Source: Melastoma dodecandrum (taxonomy: Eukaryota; Streptophyta; Magnoliopsida; Myrtales; Melastomataceae). Taken from it: 64,000 nt of DNA. The first letter of the stretch is position 1. Every line of letters starts with the position of its first letter. A program made the position numbers and the translations under genes. The notes below the pieces were generated by a model. The model worked only from the letters and a program-made list of their open reading frames with translations, made no database searches and had not been told where the DNA came from. The stretch lies in NCBI GenBank assembly GCA_029817715.1, contig JARUPY010000539.1, positions 1,773,501 to 1,837,500 on the forward strand, given 5' to 3'. Shown here one piece after another: positions 12,553-23,685 of this stretch.

Positions 12553-14267
12553 ACCACCCAACCAACCTCAACATCCTCCCCTCTGTCTCCAAGCCTTATC
12601 CACGAGAAACTGTTACCACTCTGATCGCTACAGGAAGGTCTTACTCCTCCTGTGGGGGTGGGGGAGGAGTAAATGCGGGAGGTCCAATTTTGTCCTGCGT
12701 GATAAGTACTAAGAAGGCGGGCTCTGCCGGTTGTCTTCTGTGTAGTAGTTGTTTCTTCCCTTTGCCTATTCTCTCCCCTGTTCCTTTCTCAAAAGCTAAG
12801 TGCGGAGTAATTTTTGTCAGGGCGCGGGTGGATTGAGAATAATAGCTGGACAGGAGGAGTCCTTTTCTACTCTTGTTCGCGAGAAACCACTGTTTTACTG
12901 TCCCGGACAAAGCATGTCAGAACATGCAGGGAAGAGCCAAGCCATACCATAGCAAAAGGTCAAGACTGGAGTGGGTATTTCAAGGAAAAGGAAAAACAAA
13001 AGCCCTTTCCTGGGCTGGTTTTTGTTTCCATCTGCAAATTGGCAAAAGATGCAGACCTGGGAATTCCTTGGATTTTATTGGGTGCTGGGAACACGTTTCT
13101 TGGTCTCGAGTTGGCAAAAAGGGTCGCCTTTTCCCTTCACCAAAAGTATTCGTTTTTTCTTTCGACAGGTACCTCTTCTTGTAAGTTCCGGCGTGTCTTC
13201 ATCCCCTTTGTGCTTTGCAAACAAATCCCAGAACCTTAAACATTCAAATCCAAAACAAAAATGAGCGACATAAATTCTATGCCACATATTTCGGTGTCAT
13301 CTGTGGATTAACGGTCCAGAATATAGGCCTGAAGTGCGAGAAGCCCAATAAAGAGGTAGCTGTGAAAACACGTCAGACGAAGGCTTGCGGACAAAGCAGT
13401 TACGAAGCGACGGGGCTACTCGGCGACGAGGGTCAACGAGGTCATCAAGCGACAATCAACCTTTCGGACGGTCTCAAGAAATGGAATGAAATTATTACCA
13501 AGATTGCTAAAATGGAAAGGAAATACTTCATGAAAATCGACAACATGAATGCATAATATATGTCTAATATTTCATTTCCGTACATATATAGGTTTAGCCT
13601 GGTATAAATAATTGTCTTAGGCATTGTCACCTCTCTACATACGGATAAATAGTCTTTTTTATCCTCAAGCATTCCAGCTCCTAAGTGGTCACCTTATTGT
13701 TTAGCGGTGTTAACGAGGTTATCTTCCAGACCGGACTTGGTTTGACATGTTTATCTTATGTAGTCATCTTTTGCATCGCCTTTGCTAACCTAGGACCGTG
13801 CTACATCCCCATGTTAGGCTCTTGGTTTGAAGTCAAAGGAAGCAAGAGGGTAGTGATGTTTAGAGGTTCGTCCCTTTTGGATGAGCCAGTTGGGGGAGTT
13901 TTGTCCATATTCCAATCCTAGGGAGGGAGACAAAAGTTCAAATGAGTTGTTTTTTGTATGTACTCGTTAAAGAAGATGGAAGATGATGATGAATTGGCCT
14001 CACTCAAATGTTGGCCCTCCTCTTGGGCTTTCATGGGCATATTATAAATGTTACACATGACATCATGAACTCTTTCCCCACCCCATCGCGAGACTCTTGT
14101 GTTAGATAGGAAAGAGAGGACGGGGATTGCAGCCGCCGCCGCGGCCGTGTCGTTGTGAGAAAGCAGCCCAGTCCAGGCCCACCTCTAGCTCCAAAATCGA
14201 TCACAAATGATTAACCTTTTCATTATAGTAATAGTAACAATTCACCTTACAGCGGCCTAATCGACTC
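11935..14267. other. Upstream region of SCL3 and intergenic DNA
   Basis: Holds the SCL3 promoter and 5' UTR and then gene-poor DNA. Notable are G-rich stretches at about 12255-12300 and the long poly-C tract annotated separately. Open frames in 12228-13556 are created largely by the homopolymer and resemble nothing known. Confidence 0.45.
12483..12552. repeat. Poly-C tract of about 70 bp
   Basis: Nearly pure C on the plus strand, interrupted by A at about 12508 and 12514. It lies 550-620 bp upstream of the SCL3 start codon. Such a tract can form an i-motif on one strand and stacked G structures on the other. Its exact length is doubtful because long homopolymers are hard to sequence. Confidence 0.9.
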
Positions 14268-16211
14268 TGTTAACCTTGGTTTTGATGATGAGCTTGAGTA
14301 GCTATGTTATAAATTCATAGTAATGTGTTGCTGTAACACTTCCCCGATCTTCAGTGATGAGCTTGAGAAGTGTGTTGCTACACTTGAGAAATGTGTTGAT
14401 GCACTACAGTAAAGTTGTACTGCATTACTGCGCTACAATCACCTAAATGAAGGAATAATTATTATTTCGATTTGATTATTGTGATTTTATCATATTTAAT
14501 GATAAATTATATTATTGTAATCAGATGATTACGTTTGGAGATCAGATGGCTATGTTTGGAGATATTTCAAAATGAAATCTCTATTTATAGCAATATTTCC
14601 CATCTTATCTTATTTTTACGACCATTAAGGAATATTGATATTTCTATTTTGTCATTGATAATGATTATGATAACATTCAGACATCATTCTGGATATGATT
14701 GGATCAGATTGTGAGCATAAGGAAAGTCGACAATGATTTCATTCCTTCTTGGTCATTGTGACCGTTGAGCATCTGTTCGTTGAACCTGGTCACAGCTTGC
14801 TGGAATCGGATATTTGGGAAACAAAATATCTATTTCGTTCACAAAAGAATGAATCTACGTGGTCGGAGTGGTTGTCCAAAACCTGTGTGATCTGAGTGAA
14901 GCTTTGAGGATCAGCGGAGAGCGGAAGGTGCTAAGTGATCGCCTGGTTCTTATCTCTTGCAATCTGCGTATGAGAGTGTCAAGGGCTGAGTGCGACCTTG
15001 ATCGTCGTGAGAGGGACTATGTGTCCTCGGTGCGTTCAACGAGCGGCTGGCGAATCGTCTAAGGGAAGCTAAGTGAATATCTGTGCTGATTGCAGTAAGC
15101 AGTTGCTAACCCATCGGCAAGAAGCCGCTCTTGTCGTGTCTTTTCGCAGGGAAGTCTCGAGCTTACGGAGTTTGAGCAGTTAGACACGCACTTGCGGTTG
15201 CGCGCCAGAAGTCTCGTGCCTGCAGGGTAGAGCAGAAGTTGGGAACGCCGCCGGAGTGGAAAGAGGTCCTCATGAGCACAGGGGTATTGTGTAGAAGCCT
15301 CGACCTCCTGATATAGAGGGACAACAGAGCAGGTGGCGTGGAAGCCGCCAGAGCTGAAAATTCCACCTTAGAAACTGGGTGTGCAGTGCAGTGAGTCACG
15401 ACTGTGGTAACAGTGCACGTCCGAACTGAGTGTAAGACGGATACCGCGACTTCGCTGTGTGAGAAGTCAGGTTCTGCTGTGTGAGGAACCAATCTCTGTT
15501 TCATTTTCTTTTCTGATATAAGTGATCATCTTTGTGGTTGTCTCTTGAGTACTTACAGGCTCATCTTGAGAAGAGACAGAAACTATGTGGAAATCCTCTG
15601 CTGAGCTATTAAGTGAAGAAGCATTCATCTGCTGTGAATTAGAAACGGACTACTCTCAGAGAAGTCGTTCTTCACTGTAAGGAATCATTTGTGAGGATTT
15701 ATTCTTTAACACAACGTTGTCTTTGTGCTTTGATAGACAGGCTTACGCCTAAGCGACAACGTGCTGTGTGGAAATCCTTTGAGCAATCAACTGCTGAGTG
15801 TGAACATCATTCTGCTGGAAACGAGAAGACATCCATTGTGTGAGGAGCTGATCGTTGCCCGGAGTGATCTTTTTTTTGTAAAGGATTTTAAATCTCACTT
15901 GTTGAGATACCAAACGGCTAGTGCAACGGCTCTTTGCACCAATTATATTATATAGTGGAATCACCTCGTTGGTGGAAAGTGGACGTAGGTCGATTAAGGC
16001 CGAACCACTATAAATTATTGCGTCCCTTACGATCGCGGAAACATTCGTACGAAAACCTACTCGATCAAATCGTAACGGTTACAGTGAAGCAGATATCACT
16101 TCTGAGAAACGCTCTGCTGTGATACAGTACGCTTCCGTTTACACTGAGAAATGGCGAAAAAGTGATAAACACTAATTTACCCCCCTCTTAGTGTACATAA
16201 ACGATATAACT
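14268..16211. mobile_element. Probable solo LTR of a Copia-type retrotransposon (~1.94 kb)
   Basis: The element begins TGTTAACCTTGGTTTTGATG, a start typical of large plant Copia LTRs, at 14268. It ends around 16207-16211 with TAACT, which pairs with the TGTTA start except for the last base. A run reading TTTACCCCCCTCTTAGTGT at about 16175-16194 is typical of the 3' part of such LTRs. The pentamer GACTC stands directly before the start (14263-14267) and directly after the proposed end (16212-16216), as expected for a target-site duplication. A TATA-like CTATTTATAG is at 14581. No primer-binding site, gag or pol follows, so the internal region is missing, presumably lost by LTR-LTR recombination. 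Confidence 0.6.
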
Positions 16212-17261
16212 GACTCCCTTTTCCTTTTAATATTACAATACCAAAAAGAAAAAAATGTTTGTCGAGAAGAGAAGAGACCCCTAAAAGGACCTCGACGTTA
16301 AACTAATTTTCTTAGGAAGACTAATGGCCTTCTCTTTTTGCATTCTTTCTTTTTGTACGTAGATAAAATGAAGGGGTTCTTCTCTTAGCTGCTGCTGCTG
16401 TTGTTGGTGCGAGTCCTGACCTGTATCCTTTCCTCTGATCGGCCCAACAAATGTCGGAACCAAAAGCGTCTTGCCAACAAGGTTGTCCGAAAGTAGTAGA
16501 TCACAAGTCATTGATATCATCAGAGTTTGGGATGACACAAGAAAGTGGGATCAGACAGAATGAAACCAAATGTAATTACAATGACGATGGTTTAGCAAAT
16601 ACAAAAAGAAAAGGTGAATAAAAGAAGAATAATTGGGCCTGCAGTCAGTTCGATTGGGACCCTCCCTCCATCCAGTTAGGTCAAAAGCAACTGTTCCCCC
16701 ACCCTTAGCCCTAATCAATCCACTAATCCCAATTAATCAATTAATTACAAATATTATGATTAGCTATTCACCCCAACTAACTAACTTTTTGATATATATG
16801 ATCGGAAGGGTATGTTTAGTTTCATTATTGTACTCCTAAGAACCTTAAAAGTAAAAGTAGATACTTTTCGGATTCGAAATCTACTAATACATATGTTGAA
16901 AGACTTAATTATCTACTTTGACGGAGTAAGCTTTCCGTCAAAGTAGCCGTTGCACCTAACCCTGAAATTCTCCCCCCTCCCCCCCCCTTTTAAAAATTCT
17001 ATTACAATGCCGGTCCCAAGTTGTCTGTTCTTCGGTTCTCATTCCTTACAAAAATTATTATTCCCCGGGTCTTCCTTGTCCAACTCCCCCTTCCGCTCCA
17101 CCTTTCCTTCCTTACCCATCCTTAAATCTCTTTGTGTCTGCATTTATATATAATATACATGCACTAGAGTTGTGTTGTTACCCAATAACCATTGCCAGAT
17201 TCCCTTTTTCTTTGTTACATTCTCCATCAATTCGAGTAAGGGATTCATCCGGGGAGATAGT
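16212..17261. other. Intergenic region and promoter of JGB
   Basis: About 1 kb with no coding signal. A CAG-type triplet stretch lies near 16388-16406 (reading GCTGCTGCTGCTG). Pyrimidine-rich sequence near 16970-17130 leads into the TATA box annotated separately. Confidence 0.4.
17143..17158 (+). promoter_or_regulatory. TATA box upstream of JGB
   Basis: The plus strand reads TTTATATATAATATAC here, preceded by a CT-rich stretch. Transcription would start about 30 bp downstream, near 17180-17190. That places the ATG at 17172 upstream of the likely transcript and favours the in-frame ATG at 17262. Confidence 0.55.
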
Positions 17262-18557
17262 ATGATGATTGACTTGGCTGGAGACACCGACGACTCTGTC
17301 TCCGAGTTCGCAGCCTCCACCCCTCTGCTTTCGGCTGAAACCAGCAGCAGTAACCTCGACAGCGAGACGGACGATGCCTCTACCACCACCCCCGCGACCT
17401 CCCATAGGTTCGAGCTTGAACCGCCCAGGAAGTGCGGGGTCCTCCTCCCCTGTGTGCCCGCCACGGGAGTCCAGACGTTTAAGTTGTTGGAGGTCCTGTC
17501 GGGGCATGTTGGGTCAGTTTCCTGCCTTGCGTTGTGCGGGGAGTTTGTTCTCAGCGCTTCCCAGGGGAAGGACATCATCGTGTGGCAACAACCAGATTTG
17601 AGGATGTTCACCAAGTTTGGCCATGGGGACGGTTCCGTGAAAGCGCTGGTTACCGTGGGCAACAAGGTGTTTACTGCTCATCAGGATAGCAGGATCAGGG
17701 TGTGGAAAGTGTCGAGGAGCTCGGAGAATGTTTTCAAGCTTGTCGACACGCTCCCCACCACGAAGGATTATCTGGGGAAGTTCATGAAGCAGAGCAATTA
17801 CGTGCAGACGAGGAGGAATCACAAGCGTCTGTGGATCGAACACGCCGACAGCATCTCCTGCTTGGCCGCTAGTAATGACGGACTGATCTATTCCGGTTCG
17901 TGGGATAAGACCCTCAAGGTGTGGAGGATATCGGACCTCAAGTGTTTGGAATCGATCAAGGCTCACGACGACGCCATAAATAGCTTGGTGTCGTGCAGGG
18001 GAGTCATCTACTCGGCCTCTGCCGATGGAAAGATCAAGGCTTGGGGAAAGGAAGGAAAGAGCTCCTCGCATTCGCTGAGGGGAATAATGGAGGGCCACAA
18101 AGACGTCTCCTTCAACGCGGTGGTAGTCTCGGAGGACGGGAAATGGGTATATGGAGGAGGATCGGACGGATACGTGATGGGATGGGAAGGTAGCTGCGAC
18201 TTCATGAAATGGAGCGCAGTCTGCGAGACGAAGGCGCATCCGATGGCAGTCCTGTGCATGTGCTTGATGGGAGGGGAGTACCTGTGCAGTGGATCCGCGG
18301 ATAGGAGCATAGGGATATGGAAGAGGGAGGCCTTCGGGCGGATTACGAGGGTGGGGGCAATAAGCGGGCATGAAGGGCCGGTGAAGTGCCTGCAGGCATC
18401 CAACTTGAGGGTGGGAGAAGGTTTCATGCTGTACAGTGGAAGCCTCGATAAGAGCCTCAGGGTTTGGTGGGTCCCCAAGGATTCCATCATTTCAAAGCAT
18501 GATCCCAAGAAAGAAGAAGAAGAAGAAGGAGGAGATTCCCTCATTAGGATGCAATAA
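17262..18557 (+). CDS. JGB: WD40-repeat protein, JINGUBANG-like
   Basis: Intronless WD40 protein of the JINGUBANG group; Arabidopsis JGB restrains pollen germination in wet conditions. The start is placed at 17262 (MMIDLAGDTDDS) because the upstream in-frame ATG at 17172 probably precedes the transcription start; this gives 431 residues. An acidic/Ser-rich N-terminus is followed by seven or so WD repeats, with clear repeat ends such as DIIVW, SRIRVW, KTLKVW, GKIKAW, RSIGIW and KSLRVW. Family-specific blocks are visible (TFKLLEVLSGHVGSVSCL, DYLGKFMKQSNYVQTRRNHK, and LWIEHADSISCL). The tail is acidic (KKEEEEEGG). A 16-base poly-G run follows the stop by about 30 bp. Confidence 0.9.
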   Translation: MMIDLAGDTDDSVSEFAASTPLLSAETSSSNLDSETDDASTTTPATSHRFELEPPRKCGVLLPCVPATGVQTFKLLEVLSGHVGSVSCLALCGEFVLSASQGKDIIVWQQPDLRMFTKFGHGDGSVKALVTVGNKVFTAHQDSRIRVWKVSRSSENVFKLVDTLPTTKDYLGKFMKQSNYVQTRRNHKRLWIEHADSISCLAASNDGLIYSGSWDKTLKVWRISDLKCLESIKAHDDAINSLVSCRGVIYSASADGKIKAWGKEGKSSSHSLRGIMEGHKDVSFNAVVVSEDGKWVYGGGSDGYVMGWEGSCDFMKWSAVCETKAHPMAVLCMCLMGGEYLCSGSADRSIGIWKREAFGRITRVGAISGHEGPVKCLQASNLRVGEGFMLYSGSLDKSLRVWWVPKDSIISKHDPKKEEEEEGGDSLIRMQ

Positions 18558-20242
18558 CCCATCATTCTTTGTCAGGTTTTCTTTTGTTTGGGGGGGGGGG
18601 GGGGGATGTAGAAGGCACTGCTCCTCCTGTTTTTAAGTCTTACGGATGGCTGGCAATGCATCCCTGATTGTTCATTGTTTCTTTATGGGGAATTGATGTC
18701 TCTGTCTCCCCACCAAAAGTGTGAGAGTCTGAAATTTGTGTTGTTTGCTGTAACTTAGTTTGACGCGTGTTCTTTTTACATGAACCCAGAGATAGAGATA
18801 GAGATTGGGATTGGGATTGAGGTGCGGACACTGTGTGGGAGATTGATTGGTTTAAGCGGTGAAGTATTTGTTCTTTTTCATCTTCTTGTTTCCTTAACCA
18901 ATACAGAAGTTTTTTAACATTCTCTAGTCATATTTTGTTTGAGAAAACGATGCTCAACTGCTGCACTAAGACACTTTTTTGGACCCCACCCTTAATATCT
19001 AACCCTAACCAGGGGATGAGGAATAATCATCATTATATGCAGATGGACGACAAAGGGACATAAACTTGCCGTCCAAACATCATGGTTCCCCAAAAGCAAA
19101 AGACAGTAAAAGATGGGATGGAACACCAAACGGCAGTTCAGACTAAAACAATCTAAAGAAAAAGGGCAAAGATGCCTCTAAAGGTTAAAAGAATACTGTG
19201 AATACTCTCATTTTCAGTAATCGAGAATAATTCCTTGATCGTGGAGGGAGAAAAGAGAAGGGCCCACGCAAAAGCAAAGCACCCCAAGAAACTCTTTTTA
19301 ATGTAATTTTCCCCCAGAAAAGAGGAATCAAGCAATCCACCAAAGTGGACCATGAAGGGGAAATGCAACGAGACTCGCCATGCATTAAAGTAAAAGAGAG
19401 CTCCCCCCCCAAGCACCCATTTCACACATCCCATTTAGTCCAAAAATCACGTAGCTGTCAACAGAAATGTCCCATAAATGAATTGAGAAGTACACTCCCA
19501 AAATGACACAAGCAGTTAATGCATAACATCTTTGCATCTTATCTTATTATGCTGCTGTTTCGAGAATCCACAAAAAGGTAGACTACTGAAAGGTAGTCGG
19601 TATGTGCAAGCAGTAGCAAAGACAGCAAGGAAGGCATAACTTCAAAGGAAAGAGGCAACTTTATACCAGGGACCATTCAAAAAGATTAGGAAATAAACAA
19701 TTCTACTTTCTATGCGCTTTTGGCCTTTCAACGAGGAGATATTTTCCTGCAGGCAGCTGCGATTAGCCGACTGACTTCACCTCCACCATGGTACAATAAA
19801 ACATGGCCCCATACCCAATGCCGAGTATCTAAAGCAAGCAAATTTTAATATAAAACCTCAACATAATAGAGCACTGCGAACATTATTATACATCGGGAAT
19901 GATCCAACCCTCTGCAGCAAACAAAGGAATGCACAATTGGAAAAAGAGAGACACAATTTGATTTAAATAACTGATAGTGGGTTCATTCTATACTTCACAA
20001 AAGGAGCAAACAGTCAAGTAACTAAACTAAATCAATGACAATGCTTGCTTTGTTAACAATGAAGCCCGATACTAATTTCACATCATTTCCTCTTCCCACT
20101 AAGGGAAAGGAGAACCCACAGCAGACGCTCACATCTGAACGAACAGACACAATGGGGTCGACTTTGATAAATAATTCATACAAAACTGCCATGCTTTTGC
20201 ATCTTTACAAAGGTCCTAATGAGACCCAATTGCTGTTCCAGA
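18558..20242. other. 3' flanks of JGB and UBP24
   Basis: Convergent intergenic DNA of about 1.7 kb. It holds a poly-G run at 18590-18605 just after the JGB stop. The open frame at 19153-19434 (minus) resembles nothing known. No RNA gene was recognised. Confidence 0.4.
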
Positions 20243-23072
20243 CTAGTACACTTGCATATAGAAGAGGACATATGCTTGATCATGTAATACCTTGTTTATA
20301 CCAATGGAAGTGACAGAGGCATCGTCAAATCGCAGCCACCGGTCATTTGGGTATAGAACATCTGCAGTGTAATGACCCTTTGATGGCTCCCGCCCAAGAT
20401 GGGTGACAGTGGCAACAAGCTTGTATTTCCGGCCCTGTAAAAGAAATATCAAAGAACATGAGAAAGATATCAATAGCCGTAGTTAAATGGAAGGGAGTGT
20501 TGAAAACTAAAAGGTGGAGAAGGATCACCTCTGTGAACGGGGATAAAAGCATCTCGCGACCCAAAATAAATTCTAGAGGAAAATGCACAGCCTTATGCAA
20601 CTTGGTGCTTCCTTGGCTTCCATATCCAAAGCGCATGAGATGCAATATCAATATCTTTGATAGTGTCTGAATTTTAATAGATTTCCTGGCAGACACAATT
20701 CCCGCCTAAATATAAAACAGAATAAAACATATAAAACATACATTAGTCTTCACAATCCCACACGAAGCCTTTTTTCAGAGTTCTCGAATGAAACGTGGAA
20801 AGAGCTGGACACTCGCCTAGAGTGAAGCCCAGAAGGTAAGAGACCAAAACGAAACCCTTTATAAAGGCGGGTCAAGATATACGAGGACCAGGTAAATTTA
20901 TGCTTGTCCAAAATATGACCATCACTTCAAACAACAAACTTAATAGCTATTAAATCCCGAAACCAGTCGACCAATCAGAAGATTTTACTGGAACATCGCC
21001 TAATTCAAATGCCAAAAAGAAACTTTACCCATAATTAACATCCTGTAGTTTGCTATACCTTTCCGCTAGTGGATGGTCTATATCCCTCAAGAGTTTCAGG
21101 AGCAGAGAACAAGCGTAATGCATCCTCAATAGTTCGTACAGCATCTGGATAAATATCAAGATGGAGCAAGAGGTATGGTTGAACAGTTGCCGAAGCTTTA
21201 TTACCTGGGCCAAACATGCTGAGGATCAGGACCTATTTCTCAAATAGTTTTCACAAAAGTACCCCCCAGCACTTACTGAACTTTTAAATATTTGAAAGTA
21301 ATTTCAGAATCAAAATGACAACAAAAATAAAAACTAGCTATGAAAAAGTAAACAAGCAACGTCATATCAAAACACACTGAAAATAAATGCCTCAGAGAAA
21401 GAATTCTTAAGCAGAAGGAGCTGTCGACCTTTGGTCTTCACCACGCTTCTTATTTGGCCCCCAAAGATAGCACTCAATTCTGAAGGAACAAAGCTTTGAG
21501 TTCGAGTAATAGCAGACTTATTCTTGGGCCCAACTGTCTCCCATTCATCATCTTCCACAGTAGAAACTAAAGATATTTTCCCACCATCCCTCATCGAAAA
21601 ATTACCACCAAGCTTCAACAACTCATCATGCATTTGATCCATGATGAAGCTAAGAAATTCCTGAGCATCTTCTTGCCTGCAAAAGACAAAGAAAACAGGA
21701 CCTGGAATGCATTACAAGTTATGCAAATCCAAAGAGTAAGATTACCACAATTAAGAAACTTCATTTTCAGTTTTGTTTAACAGTCGTTTGAAGGATATAT
21801 ATTGAAATAAAAATCATCATTTGTAGAAATGACAAGTGCTCGCAAAATAGCAGCCACAACAGCGCTAAAATGTGATAAAACAATCTCAACCTGTCCATGG
21901 ACCCCGGATTATATAACAGGTGAACTAGAATTTTGAGAGTGAAACAAATAAGAACGAACCTTGGCCTGCCTGATGTGCTATAAGGCACATCGGGTGAAAA
22001 CTTCTTTAACACTGGGGCAAACATAGCTGGGGCAAGAGGCCCACCAGTCACGAAAGGGCCGCCGTCTTTCTTTTTCAGGCCTGAACCATCAGGCAATTCA
22101 AATTCGGAGATGAACTCTGCAAATGCAGTTAAAGTGGGAAACCCAGCCTAGAATGGTAATGTAAAATCATAATTAGAAACAATTAATTGATTGATTGCCC
22201 TGATTAGGCAACTGAAGCACCGAATTCAATTTGCAAAACAAACCTTAGGGACACCACGTTGTTTGAGTTCAAATAATAGCTGCACAAAAGGGGTGCAAGA
22301 GATAAGGGCCTGCAAAGTCGCATTAAGGAAACACAGGTTGCCGGAGTTAACTAAGCCTCGAGGCAATAAGTCCTTGCAAAATGTAATAGAGCCATTAGCT
22401 TCCTGTCTGGTCACATCCTGGGGGATTGGCTGAGAAGCGTAGTCAACAACTCCGTTCTGGTGATCCTCAGAAATTTCACCATCAGGAATAAAGAACCTTG
22501 AGTTATGCGAATGATCCGACTGACTGTCCCCATTCTCTGATCCATCCAACTTTTCTGAATGGAGGTTATTGATACCGAGATTCTTGACACCATTACTAAG
22601 AGGAGCAGACTGCAAGTCCTGATGGCTTCCATTCTCCTTAGAAACTTCCAAAGCTACAGGTGAACTCAATATTTCTGCCTCTGATTCAACATCCCTTCTC
22701 GAGGATCTACCATGATTGGCATTAAAGGATCCATTTGAAGAAACAAGACGACCATTAGGAGTGAGAGGTCTCTCGATCGGAACAGTAAAGGCCCCAATAA
22801 GCAACTTAGTCCCCTCGGAACTCTGGTCAGCAGACCTTGGTGACCGATTCGAGAGCAACGACTTCGTCTCATCTTCAGTGAAAGAACCAAACAACAATAC
22901 CTACGCAGAAGCACATAAGAACTCTATGAACCGAAACGAAAAAAAAAATGCATTCCCTTCCAAACAACAAGGAGAAGAATCCCCGACAATCAATCTAACA
23001 GCGCCAACCTACAGTGGACACAAACGGAGGGAAAGGGGGACGGCCACTAACCTTGGGTTTTGGGCCACTCAT
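20243..23072 (-). CDS. UBP24: Ubiquitin carboxyl-terminal hydrolase 24 (USP-type deubiquitinase)
   Basis: Cysteine protease that removes ubiquitin; plant UBP24 acts in abscisic acid signalling. Seven exons: 23072-23052 (MSGPKPK), 22900-22244, 22147-21960, 21676-21429, 21204-21059, 20705-20529 and 20434-20243. They join in frame to 542 residues, close to Arabidopsis UBP24. The N-terminus has the family's [12 protein letters not shown]. The Cys box is [13 protein letters not shown], with catalytic Cys near residue 197. [19 protein letters not shown] and the linker [14 protein letters not shown] follow. The His box is [14 protein letters not shown] (His near 500), then RWLRFDD. All catalytic residues expected are present. 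The gene is head-to-head with the GT92 gene, about 610 bp between starts. Confidence 0.95.
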
Positions 23073-23685
23073 GTCGCGCAGTGACAGAAGCGCCGGTCGC
23101 AGAATCTAGGGTTCCCGAAACAGTCCAAGGAAAGAGGAGGGGGATTGAAAAATAAGCAGGCGGTGGGGCGGGGTATGCAGAAGGCGGGGGAATCGGGAGA
23201 CCGAGGGGGAGGGATATAGCATCCGACGGCGGTGATGTTATTTAGGCATGAAATTGGAAAATGTGCAGAGATAGAGGAAGCCTCTCTCGCGCGGCCCTTC
23301 ACCGGACGTCCGCCGCCGCGACTGAGCATCGACCGCCCTACCTCCAGGGAACGAGTGATAGAGAGGGAGGGAGGGAGGGAGGGAGAGGGAGCTCGGACGG
23401 GATCGGGATGACGGCCCCCGCCTACTCTTCCCTCTAGGGTTCCAACTATAATATGCTATGATGAGGCCCAACAGAAACAAAGATATGCACGGCTCCTTCA
23501 TTGTTGTTTTTGAAAATACAAATTCTAGGGAAAAAAAGAAAACCGGACAGCGTCGATCGGATCGGTCCAGTGAGGGTGGTTGTGGTTGTTGCTCTTCTTC
23601 TTAGTTCAGTTTCTTTTAGGAATCAGACCGGCTGTCTGTCCCCTTCAGTTCCCATCCCATCCCATCGCATCGCAAACCACCCGCG
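23073..23685. promoter_or_regulatory. Divergent promoter between UBP24 and the GT92 gene
   Basis: The 613 bp between the two start codons must carry both promoters. It contains a G-quadruplex-type repeat on the plus strand at 23363-23390 (GGGA units repeated five times and more) and a GC-rich part on the UBP24 side. No TATA box was assigned to either gene, in keeping with broadly expressed genes. Confidence 0.55.
23363..23390 (+). repeat. (GGGA)n tract with G-quadruplex pattern
   Basis: Runs of three G separated by single A occur at least five times in a row, which satisfies the usual G3-loop1 quadruplex pattern. It is about 290 bp from the UBP24 start codon and 300 bp from the GT92 start codon. 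Confidence 0.8.

Noticed and set aside
12228..12836. Plus-strand open frame of 202 codons, and minus frame 12358-12561
   Set aside because: Both are kept open by the poly-C tract (poly-Pro or poly-Gly) and show no protein-like sequence outside it.
17172..17261. N-terminal extension of JGB from the ATG at 17172
   Set aside because: It lies within about 30 bp of the TATA box, before the expected transcript start, and its sequence is not family-like.
17514..18371. Long minus-strand open frame of 285 codons
   Set aside because: Antisense shadow of the well-supported WD40 gene JGB.
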